Below are positions 47,594 through 56,960 of a DNA stretch of 64,000 nt, piece after piece; the stretch's first letter is position 1; each line of letters begins with the position of its first letter. The notes under the pieces were generated by a model, which ran no database searches, was not told the DNA's origin, and worked only from the letters and a program-made list of their open reading frames with translations. The DNA is taken from contig OY970825.1 of the NCBI GenBank assembly GCA_963853835.1, positions 46,038,908 to 46,102,907 on the forward strand, in the 5' to 3' direction. The stretch is from Calendula officinalis. Its lineage: Eukaryota; Streptophyta; Magnoliopsida; Asterales; Asteraceae. The position numbers and the translations under genes are program-made.

Positions 47594-47742
47594 TAGGTAT
47601 GAGCATTTGAGCTAAAATAAATGAACCAAATAAAAACCGAAAACGTGTAATCGGTTCGGTTTCAGTTTTGAAAATTCTTTATTATCGATTTTTGTTCTAT
47701 CAGTTTCGGTTCGATTTGATTTCTACATCTCGCTCACCCCTA
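47594..47742. mobile_element. Small MITE, 149 bp
   Basis: Imperfect terminal inverted repeats TAGGTATGAGCA and CGCTCACCCCTA, AACCGAAA-rich inside. Second copy at 63836-63984. Confidence 0.6.
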
Positions 47743-47802
47743 TTACTTTTTATTCTACCGAAGATTTGAGGTCGAATTAATGACCAAACTATAACAATTT
47801 CA

Positions 47803-47942
47803 TAGGATTTTTTTTACTTTTTTTGAATGGCATCTAATTTACTCCTATTTGTCCATAAATGGACTTGAACCAATGACATTTAGGTCATGAGCAAGACTTT
47901 ATTCCTTACTCCAATACCATTAGACTACAAACCTTTGGTAAT
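47803..47942 (-). mobile_element. SINE-like repeat 2 (tRNA-type promoter boxes)
   Basis: On the minus strand an A-box-like TAGTCTAATGG and a B-box-like GGTTCAAGTCC lie about 45 bases apart, as in tRNA-derived SINEs. An A-rich 3' tail follows (47803-47825). Confidence 0.55.
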
Positions 47943-48904
47943 TACATAAGAAATAAGACTTTTATTTTGGTTTTGTTATGAGAGAGAACGAACATGTAGC
48001 TCCATTTAGTTCGTACGGGACCCATTTGTTTATCTAGATAGCTTGTAATCTAAAAGGATCAACATGACCAACATGAGGGGTGAAGCGTGAGAATATCATA
48101 GTCCTCCACCGAATTTGGTTACCCAAATAAAGTAGCCCAATTTCAGCTGGATCAATCAAGTAAAAGGGCGAATGGGCTGGCCCGTAATACACACAATGCT
48201 AATCTGCAACGCCTTAACGGGGGGTATAACTAAAAGATGTAAATGTACAACTATGTTTATATTTTTAATTCATTTTATAAAAAGTGTGTTCATAATAACA
48301 ACTTTCAAATAAACCAATTACTTATTTTATTTTTATCATTGTAGGGAATGGAGTTGATTATCTAAAAACTATCAAATAAGTCGATTAGAATATGAACGTA
48401 AAATACATCTAAATGTTTACTCTTAGAGTGTTTGTTTTGTAGATACATCGAGTCGGATTTCTCGGCTCAAAATGTTTAAACCTGGTTTTGCAAAACAGTG
48501 AGAATTAGTCAAAAGCCGGGTAGAACAGGTTTTAAACACCTTAAAATTTAACTAATTCTCACTGGTTTTGCAGGTTTGCTTACAAGCAATTAGACTGGGC
48601 CTTCGGATCCTTGTTCAACAAGTCGGATTACCCGGTCAGACCTGGTTTCTTAAAATGTTGGTTCTATGAACACAAAATATGACGTAATTAAAAAAATATC
48701 TCAATGGAAACATGACGAAATTAAAAAATAAAAAAATAAAAAAAAATTCCCTAGGGTTTCCTTTCACTGCTAGGGGTTACTTGGCCCATTAAGGGGTAAA
48801 TTACAAAGATATCTCAACGGAACGGAATATTTTTAACCTAGGGTTTCCTTTCACTATGATGTACCGCGTACACAGAAGATTATAACCTCTATGATTTTTT
48901 TTTT
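47943..48904. other. Intergenic sequence
   Basis: No coding feature recognised. Near 48480-48570 a pair of inverted segments (GTTTTGCAAAACAGTGAGAATTAG-like against CTAATTCTCACTGGTTTTGC-like) could mark a small inverted-repeat element. Confidence 0.4.
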
Positions 48905-49126
48905 CTATATAACGTGTTGATTCGTAAACGAAAAACCATACAAATATGAGTATCGTTCTCTAAAAACATATCTCATTTCGCTGTCGGGCACTTCATAGCA
49001 TACGCCCATACGCCGGCCGGCGTTTTTATAATTAACGCAATCAAAGCCCATAGTGGGCCAAATGGGAACTCTAACAAAAGGGTTCTTCAAATCATACACG
49101 ATGAAATACTCGGTGTTGTCTCTCAT
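48905..49126 (-). CDS. Unrecognised short ORF (73 aa)
   Basis: An ATG-started frame with balanced composition (MRDNTEYFIVYDLKNPFVRV, PTMGFDCVNYKNAGRRMG) in AT-rich surroundings. It looks more protein-like than neighbouring ORFs and may be an exon or gene fragment. No family recognised and no partner exon found; it could be chance. Confidence 0.2.
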   Translation of the reverse strand: MRDNTEYFIVYDLKNPFVRVPIWPTMGFDCVNYKNAGRRMGVCYEVPDSEMRYVFRERYSYLYGFSFTNQHVI

Positions 49127-50399
49127 TCAGGTAGCTAATTTTTTCCTTATTGGTATAATGTTCATAAATCATTTTCTATATATACATACGTAATCTATAG
49201 CAGCTCGTTATCTTTAATGTTTACACACATATATACTAACGTAAAAGACACAAGATTGCTACCAATAATCTTGATCAACATGTTGGTTTCCTTGATTGTT
49301 GGCAACAAATCCAAGTTCTTTTTAATGCTAACACACATATATTTAATTTTATTTGTGTAAAAGACATACAATTGCTACCAATAATCTTAATTTAACATGT
49401 TGGTTTCCGTTGGCAACAAATCGAAGTTATACAGACTTTCCTAAAATTTTCAATACAGATCTAAAATTTTCATTACAGATTTAAAAGTATCATTATAGAT
49501 CTATTGTGTTATCATGTTTGTTACTAATAAACGTTTTGAATTTAATTTGTGTACGATATATAAATTACTAACTGTTAATAGCCTACATATGGGCCTGTCA
49601 CGCAAAACTTGAAACAAATATAACTAAAAAAGGATTCAAAACCTTAGATTACCCTAAACTCATATGTGGCCACCACCACAATTACTGCCACCGCCACTAT
49701 CCACTACGCACCACTATCACCACCGCCACTATCACCACCACCGCCATCACTACTCACAACCACCACCTACCACCATCATCACTAATGAAATAGCTAAGAC
49801 ACAGTCTTACTAGTAAACAGTCTATAGCGTGTAACCCAGTTAGTAAGGGTATGAGATACTTAGCATGATTTACTTTTAAACATATTCTACCTATCTATCA
49901 AGCTAATTCTAAATCTTTATGTTCATATTATTGATAATATATCTTTTAGTTGTTATTTTTACATTGAATTTATTTTCTTGAAAATTTTATGATGTTACAT
50001 GTCATTCTTATTGAGGTATTGAATTTGTTAATCTTAAATACAATCTTGTTTGTTAGGTGATAGGTGTAAAAGACTAGATATAAATTATTATTGGTGAGAT
50101 TTTACATTAAAGCAGGTCAATAAAGAGATTACATTGTAGTTAACTTTAAATAATAAAAATGTTATTTTTGGAAAAATATTGAAGACATAAAATCAAAACG
50201 GGAAGGCAATACATTAAAAAAATTGTAATTAACATATAATAACTAGATTACTATATATTATCCAACGTTTTAATAATAATGCCATTGTCTATTTCAGATT
50301 TTTCATTTGTATTATAGGAAAAATATTAAGTTAATTTATGCACTGCATTAAATTTTTAGAAAAAAGACAAAAAAATTTTTTTGGCTACATTCAATGTAT
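49127..50399. other. Intergenic sequence with a local duplication and a CCA-rich tract
   Basis: An imperfect tandem duplication of about 105 bp lies at 49218-49318 and 49323-49428 (shared TTGCTACCAATAATCTT). A degenerate (CCA)n tract runs from about 49668 to 49785. Nothing else is recognised. Confidence 0.65.
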
Positions 50400-50583
50400 A
50401 CTTATTAGTTTTGTTTTAACGGATAATTAATAAGTTAGTGGTTCGAGCATAAACACTGACATCCACAAGGGGCAGTATATCTTCCCTCAAATCTTACACC
50501 TATTTGTCCACGAACCAATGACCTATAGGTCATGGCCAACACCTTATATTTTGTCAACAATACTACTAGGGTAGAACCTTTAG
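50400..50583 (-). mobile_element. SINE-like repeat 3
   Basis: On the minus strand a B-box-like GGTTCGTGGAC, then a body shared with repeat 1 (TATACTGCCCCTTGTGGATG), ending in an A/T-rich tail near 50400-50415. The head shares CATGACCTATAGGTCATTGG-type sequence with repeat 2. Confidence 0.5.
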
Positions 50584-50615
50584 GTGTATACTCATTAGTT
50601 GTGAGTATGTAAATC

Positions 50616-51056
50616 ATTAATTTTGTTTGATTTTTGACATAAATATTGAAGTATTCATGCATGCATGATTTTAAATTTAATTTTGTTTGTGGTGATTAAA
50701 TAGTTACTTTAAGGAAAACCATCACCCTAACGAGAGACAGAGGTTGGCTATTAGTAAGAAGCTCAGCATTGAAGTGAACAAAGTTAAATTCTGGTTCCAA
50801 AACCGAAGAACCAAGTTGAAGGTATGGTATCTTAATTGCCATACTAATTTGTCCATAAATTAATCCTTGACTAACTATAATAATTAATTTATTACTAAAA
50901 TTGTTTAATTGTGATGTTCATTTAGGCTCTGGTGGAGCGTCACGACAACGCCATTCTCAAGCAAGAAAATGAGAAATTAAGGCTTGAGAATATGGCGATG
51001 AAAGAAGCCCTAAGGAACTGCCTGTGCAAGCAGTGTGGTGGGCAACACCTCTACCA
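50616..51056 (+). pseudogene. Partial duplicate of HD-ZIP IV gene (exons 2-3 only)
   Basis: Closely matches 52555-52990, including the intron and upstream intron sequence. Exon 2 equivalent encodes homeodomain helices 2-3 (YFKENHHPNERQRLAISKKL, VKFWFQNRRTKLK). Exon 3 equivalent encodes the zipper (ERHDNAILKQENEKLRLEN) to CLCKQCGGQ, where a one-base loss shifts the frame and unrelated sequence with a stop follows. Exon 1 and the START domain are absent. It sits 1.2 kb upstream of the complete gene in the same orientation. Confidence 0.88.
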
Positions 51057-52243
51057 ATTTGATTTTGTTTGAAAACATATTATATAATTATTTTTTGATA
51101 TCTTTAAGATATTTCCATGTACACCCTAAAAGAAAACACCTTTTTCTCTTTTCCCCCCATTTTTTCCCTTTAAATACGTGCCCCCATTGATCTTTAGTAC
51201 ACATCCCATAAGTTTGTGCTTTTGTTTTTGAGAAGGCAGATTAAGCATTCTTTTTGTTGAGTGACCATTGTTAACTACTTTAGGTTGGTTTTAATCTCCA
51301 ACTTAACCCACCTAACACGCCCAAACACTATCTATGTCTTTCTATTCAGTCTCCATTGCAAAATACTATTTTTTCAATTTATTTGTTAACAACAAAATTT
51401 GAGTTTGATTTTTTTTAGCATGAGATCATTCACATCTACCTTCAACTTTGTTGGAAACGATTTTGTTTTTGTTGTTAAAACTTTTTTTATTGCATTAAAC
51501 TTCGGCACTCAACCATGATTATAATTTTTATGTTGAATTTGACATGTCTTGTTTTAAAACTAAGATGCAAAATGAGCGGGCTAGACAATGGATGTTGTAC
51601 AACAATGTACATTATGTGTTATATTGGTCATGTACCCGGTGTTTGTTTGGGTGCTCATGTCAAATGTAGCCAAGTAGTTTTTTAATATAATTTTCTATTA
51701 TTAATTTTACAAATGAAGTTTACAAGAGGGTGTTAATTTGTGTCTGGGTTGGAGTATGTATGTCATCAAGCTCAAGCAAGACCAATGTAGCTAATTATTG
51801 TTGGCGGTTTTGTGTTGATTTATGGCATCATCTAACCTGAATACATTCTATACATCACACATTTATTTAAATGGGTCAAAACGAGTTGGCCGGTTGGACT
51901 TATAAAATTGTTGTAATCGGGTCAAACGTGTTGGCGGGTCGACATGTTTATCTACAACTCAACACTAAGGCGTCTCAATTATTAATTAAATGGATTAATC
52001 GGCCAATTAATAGTTTACAACTCATTGTTTAGTGTCGTATCATGTTTTTATAGTGTCAGGAATGTGCTAACTTACAAATACTTCTAATTAAAAATCTTAT
52101 TTGATATTTCTAATTTAGTCTTTATTTTTGTTTTATTTTGTTTATTGTGATGGCTCTATATATATTATAATATATCATTGTTATTTGTGGTTTTTTGTTC
52201 GACCGGTTTCATCTAATGCTATGAGTGCGTACAGAAACCAGAT
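51057..52243 (+). promoter_or_regulatory. Upstream region of the HD-ZIP IV gene
   Basis: About 1.2 kb between the truncated copy and the start codon. A TTTAAATAC box lies near 51169. A possible acceptor (GCGTACAG at 52228-52235) just before the ATG could end an intron in the 5' UTR. Neither is proven. No perfect L1 box (TAAATGYA) was noticed here. Confidence 0.3.
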
Positions 52244-55131
52244 ATGGACGGATTTGGAGGATTTAAACAGGCATGGCAAAACACCTTTGGAGGAAATGCT
52301 GCTAATCAAGGGGCGCCCAGGGAAGAAGTACCACCGCCCGCAAACGTTAACACAGCTATAATTGGAAATGAGAATATTAATGTGGATGCTGCTGCAAATG
52401 CAATTGCAATTGCTACCGATGAACCTGATCTAATTGTTCGTGCTAATGTTGAGTCTTCTTCGAGTTCACGAAGAGGACAATATGCTCGCCATACTCCTTA
52501 TCAAATCCAAGAACTCGAGGCGTAAGACTTCATCACCTGACCAAAATTTAATTAATTTTGTTTGATTTTTGACTTATATATTGAAGTATTCATGCATGCA
52601 TGATTTTAAATTTAATTTTGTTTGTGGTGATTAAATAGTTACTTTAAGGAAAACCCTCACCCTAACGAGAGGCAAAGGTTGGCTATTAGTAAGAAACTCA
52701 ACATTGAAGCGAACAAAGTTAAATTCTGGTTCCAAAACCGAAGAACCCAGTTGAAGGTATGGTATCTTAATTACCATACTAATTCATCCATAAATTAATC
52801 CTTGACTAACTATAATAATTACTTTATTACTAAAATTGTTTAATTTTGATGTTCATTTAGGCTCAGCTGGAGCGTCACGACAACGCCATTCTCAAGCAAG
52901 AAAATGAGAAATTAAGGCTTGAGAATATGGCGATGAAAGAAGCCCTGAGGAACTGCCTGTGCAAGCAGTGTGGTGGGCAAGCACCTCTACCAAGCAGATC
53001 CTTGGAAGAGCACAAACTGATCATCGAGAATGCTCGCCTAAGAGACGAGCTTGCTCAGATGAGCAGTATCGTGCAATCTCTGTCTGGTAGACCCACCACA
53101 TCGGCAGCTCCTCCACCGACTGCAATGAATCCCAATTACCTAGTCGAGGAAGGGCTAGTCGGTATGTAATTAATTAATATCCGTAATCTTGTTTCAATTC
53201 AGATTGTTGATGAATCATATATAAAATCTAAATGTTTGGACATATATTTGATAGGACGTGCCAGCAGCAGTGGCGTAATCCTAACCGAGCATGGGTTACA
53301 ATTAACGAATGGGTATCTGGAGCTTGCCCTGAGAGCCACTGATGAGCTCCTGAAGCTCGGGTCGGTCAACGCTCCACTGTGGGAAAGAAACACAGAAGGC
53401 GGAGGCGAAACTCTTGACTTTTACGAGTACATAAGAGCTTTTTCTCCCCTCCTTGGATCCAAACCACTTGGATTTGTGTCCGACGCTTCCAGGGCTAGTG
53501 CCATGATATCCGTGCCTAGCCTAGCCCTTGTCGAAACATTACTCGACCCCGTAAGTTTTCTTCATTTTTGTCTTAATTTTTTAATATATGTACAGATTTA
53601 ACATTATCGATTACGTACAGATTCGGTGGAGAGAAATGTTTGTTGGCATAATCGGAAGCAGTACCACCATGGAGGTGCTTTCTGGTGGTACTGGCGATTC
53701 AAGAAACGGCGTTCTTCAAATTGTAAGTCGATCTCCAGATTTCCATGGTTTAGTTCATTTAAATAAACGAAGGTTATCGATTAACATGATTGAAACTTTA
53801 TGTAGATGAACGCCGAAATACAACTGGTTTCACCTTTAGTACCTGTTCGAGTACTAAAGTTCATCCGCTACTGCCACGAAACAGCCGAGAGGACGTGGGT
53901 GGTGGTGGATGTGTCCATCAATGATGGAATGGAGGGAGTCATGACTCGAAGGCTCCCTTCCGGTTGTATTTTGCAAGAGATGCCAAATGGCTTCTCAAAG
54001 GTACGTAAATATATAATTAATTAACCATTTGTATACATAAATGTTCATGTATATATGCATGCATAAAGTATATATACGTCTAAATTAATATGTGAGAAAT
54101 TGAAATATTGCAGGTAACCTGGATCGAACATACTGAGTATGACGAATATCAAGTCAGCCATCAGTATCGCAGGTTCCTTAGGTCAGGCATGGGCTTTGGG
54201 GCACAGAAATGGATTTGTGCACTCCTGCGGCATTTTGAGGGCTTAAGGGCCATCGCGTCACCCACCGGCAACAACCAGTTGTCACCCAACATGAGAAGTA
54301 GCTTAAAAGGTCTAGCTCAACGCATGACCAGCCTCTTCTGTGGTGGGGTTTGTTTGACCGGTGGTCTACGGTGGGAGCAGCTGGTTGCCCAAGCTCCAGG
54401 TTCACCACGGATCATGTTACGTGGGAACGTAGATGATTTTGGTGAACCGGATGGAGTCATCGTGAGTGCAACCAGCACGGCCTGGATCCCGGCAACACAT
54501 CGAGATCTGTTCGATTTGTTGCTGAATAAGGATGTGAGATCCGTGTGGGACGTGTTGTGCCGCGGCAACGCTCTCGGGATCATGATCCATCTCCCCTTGG
54601 CCCAGGAGGAAACTAGCCCCAACTCCATATCCATTCTGAGTTCCAATGTAAGTTTACACTTTACATTCGCAATTCACAATTATTCAGAATAGTCATATAT
54701 GAATAAAATAATATTGTATTCTTTTTAGTATTAATTACTTTACCTAACTTAAGTTTTGATGATTTGTTACAATAATTAATAAATACAAGACGAATGCGGA
54801 GGAGAACTCGATCATGCTACTGCAGGAGACATCGAGTGATATGACGGGATCTCTCATAGTTTATGCATCTATGGATTTCGCGACAGTATCCACGGTGATT
54901 TCGGGTGGAGAAGCTGCTAATTCGGTGGCTCTGTTGCCATCGGGGTTATGTATTGTACCCGGGTATGGTGAACACGGTGAACAAGGGTCCATGGTCACTA
55001 TGGGCTTCCAAGTGATGCTACAAGACGTGGTTAACTCCAACCTCCCAGTGGAAACCATCACCACCATTAATGATCTGGTCTCACGAACCGTTAAGGGAAT
55101 CGAAGACATTGTTCGATCCAGTCAGCAATGA
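52244..55131 (+). CDS. HD-ZIP class IV homeodomain-START transcription factor
   Basis: Eight exons, joined in frame with GT/AG sites: 52244-52521, 52639-52756, 52861-53161, 53255-53550, 53621-53722, 53806-54000, 54114-54647, 54790-55131, giving 721 residues, in the usual range for the class. Order: short Asn/Ala-rich N-terminus; homeodomain at about residues 77-132 (RHTPYQIQELEAYFKE ... VKFWFQNRRTQLK); a leucine zipper-loop-zipper with the loop motif CLCKQCGG (CxxCG, typical of class IV); START domain from about residue 235 (VILTEHGLQLTNGYLELALR, DPIRWREMF, VVVDVSIND, PNGFSKVTWIEHTEYDE); and a conserved C-terminal region (RITTHRDLF-like, LCRGNALG, SDMTGSLIVYASMD). The family (GL2, PDF2/ATML1, ANL2 and HDG types) binds L1-box DNA in the nucleus and controls epidermis, trichome and cuticle traits. 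The subtype cannot be fixed by eye; the N-terminus and the C-terminus (DIVRSSQQ) look divergent. No stop or frameshift is seen in the model, and a 5' UTR intron is possible. Confidence 0.93.
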
Positions 55132-55488
55132 GCGGCTTAACCGTTCGTTCGTGTATTAGACCATTAATTAATGATTCATTATCCATGTAGCCATACTGAG
55201 CTTTACAATTACCACCCCTCCCCCTTAATTTTCTTTATTGCAGTACTAGAATGGAATAGAGTAAATTGGTTTGACCTAAGTTTTGGATTTGGTCCTTAAG
55301 TTCCAGAAATTACACCGATAGTCACCAAGTATCGAACTTCTTATCGGTTTTGGTCCCTAAGCGTAACATTCGTTAAATTTGGTTGTTAAATCTGATCATG
55401 AGCATTGCACATGAGGGTATATATGTCATTTAGCAATTATATACAAGGGTATTGTTGTCTTTTTCTCTTTCACTCTATTTACTAATTT
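55132..55488 (+). mobile_element. Gene 3' flank with an isolated MULE terminal repeat
   Basis: From about 55259 to 55440 the sequence resembles the left terminal repeat of the MULE at 55489 (TTTGGATTTGGTCCTTAAGTT, GTATCGGTTTTGGTCC-type words), with no matching right end found. Probably a decayed or host element of the same family. The TSD TACTAATTT of the next element lies at 55480-55488. Confidence 0.65.
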
Positions 55489-56846
55489 GAGTAAATTACA
55501 CAGATAGTCCCTCTGGTTTGACTTTAGTTTTGGATTTGGCCCCTAAGTTCCTGAAATTACACCAATGGTCACTAAGTATTAGGCTTCGTATCGGTTTTGG
55601 TCCCTGAGCCTAACAACCATTGAATTTGGATGTTAAATCTGGTCATGTGCATAGCACATAAGGGTAATTTAGTCTTTTTGACACACAAACTTGTCTTTCT
55701 CTCTTCTCTCACATATCTCCCACACACACCCACAATAATTTTTCTTTCTCCTTCTCTCACGACCCCCTCTCTCTTTCCCATTGTCTCTCATCAACAAACC
55801 TGCAACTTCTACATCTCATTTTGTTGTCAATTTGTTGGATTAATCATATATTTCCTATACTCACGTGGTTGTTTCTGGAAAAAGGAACAATTTTTATTAC
55901 TTTATTTATTATGTTTTTATTAATAATAGTTTTTCGTATATTTTTTCTGTGTTCTTATATTACTTCACCAAACATATATATTCTTATATATGTTCTCATA
56001 AGAAGCTGTAATTGTTGGCTTAAAAACCATCACAATTTACCTTTTGCAATCGATCACATGCAAATGCTTCCCTCTTTTTTCTTTGCGCATAAAAGTGTGG
56101 TCCCAAATTGACCCTAATTTCTCACGCAAAATTACTAACATCATCTTCTTCACTGCCACAACACATAAAAAGCCCCTATGGAATTATGTTGTCGTTCCTG
56201 TGTTGTGTTGGTCACCAATTTCAACCTCCATTATCATATAATCAGATCAACGCTCTTATCACTCTCCACAAAACCAATTTAAACACATTCATAGGGTTCT
56301 CAATAAAACCTAAATTTAACTCACAAAAACCAAATCATTTTCCGGGCGACTAGATTCTGATTATCTTGGTGTTCTTCATCGTCATCAGCCAAGGGTTTTT
56401 GATAAACCGTCGGTTAAACTTCAAGGTTTGATTTTGATTTTGATCTAGGGTTTTTAGTGATTATGTGTTAATCGATTATGGAGGAAGGTGGCCGGATGAC
56501 GGTGGTTGTGGCCGGATTACAGGGCTTGCAATTTTCTTTTCTTTTGACCTAGCAGTCATGGTCGTGATTCATGTTGTGGGTCTTGAAAACAAGGAAAAAA
56601 TTAATAATTTACTAGGTTTCCACAATATGCAGATGGTTGAGTTGGATTTTAGAGTAAAAAGACTAAATTACCCTCATGTACTATGTACATGACCAAATTT
56701 AACAGCCAAATTTAACGTGTGTTAGGCTTAGGGACCAAAACCGATACGAAGTCTGATACTTAGTGACCATCGGTGTAAAATCTTGAACTTAGGGACCAAA
56801 TCCAAAACTCAGGCCAAACCACAGGGATTATCCGTGTAATTTACTC
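55489..56846. mobile_element. MULE-like non-autonomous element (1358 bp)
   Basis: Long terminal inverted repeats of about 190 bp: GAGTAAATTACACAGATAGT at the left, the inverse ATTATCCGTGTAATTTACTC at the right. The 9-bp duplication TACTAATTT sits on both sides (55480-55488, 56847-56855), the length expected of Mutator-type insertion. No transposase; the core has CT-rich sequence at 55690-55790 and a GGTGGCCGGA-type stretch near 56487-56520 that could be captured DNA. Confidence 0.93.
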
Positions 56847-56960
56847 TACTAATTTATTTACTTTTTCTTTTTTATTTTATAGTAATGGAAATAGAAACAA
56901 ACACCCAACACCATCGTCCTCTTCCTCTTAAAATGGCTCGTTCCAAATTCTGTTATCAAG

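Larger units (their letters stand above)
45148..47742. repeat. Left copy of a ~2-kb direct repeat flanking the homeobox gene region
   Basis: Corresponds segment by segment to 62150-63984: pol C-terminus, MITE, SINE-like repeat and the two CGG/AACC-rich MITEs. The main differences are the hAT insertion at 46897-47535 (absent in the right copy) and about 130 bp near 46620-46740 missing from the right copy. Confidence 0.93.

Noticed and set aside
48240..48247. L1-box-like TAAATGTA upstream of the homeobox gene
   Set aside because: An 8-bp word is expected by chance in AT-rich DNA, and it is 4 kb from the start codon with mobile DNA between.
49668..49785. CRISPR-like or satellite array
   Set aside because: It is a degenerate CCA trinucleotide tract; no spacer-repeat structure, and the genome is a plant's.
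54178..54646. Two minus-strand ORFs (76 and 109 residues) under the homeobox gene
   Set aside because: Antisense shadows of exon 7; the exon encodes a clear START-region protein on the plus strand.
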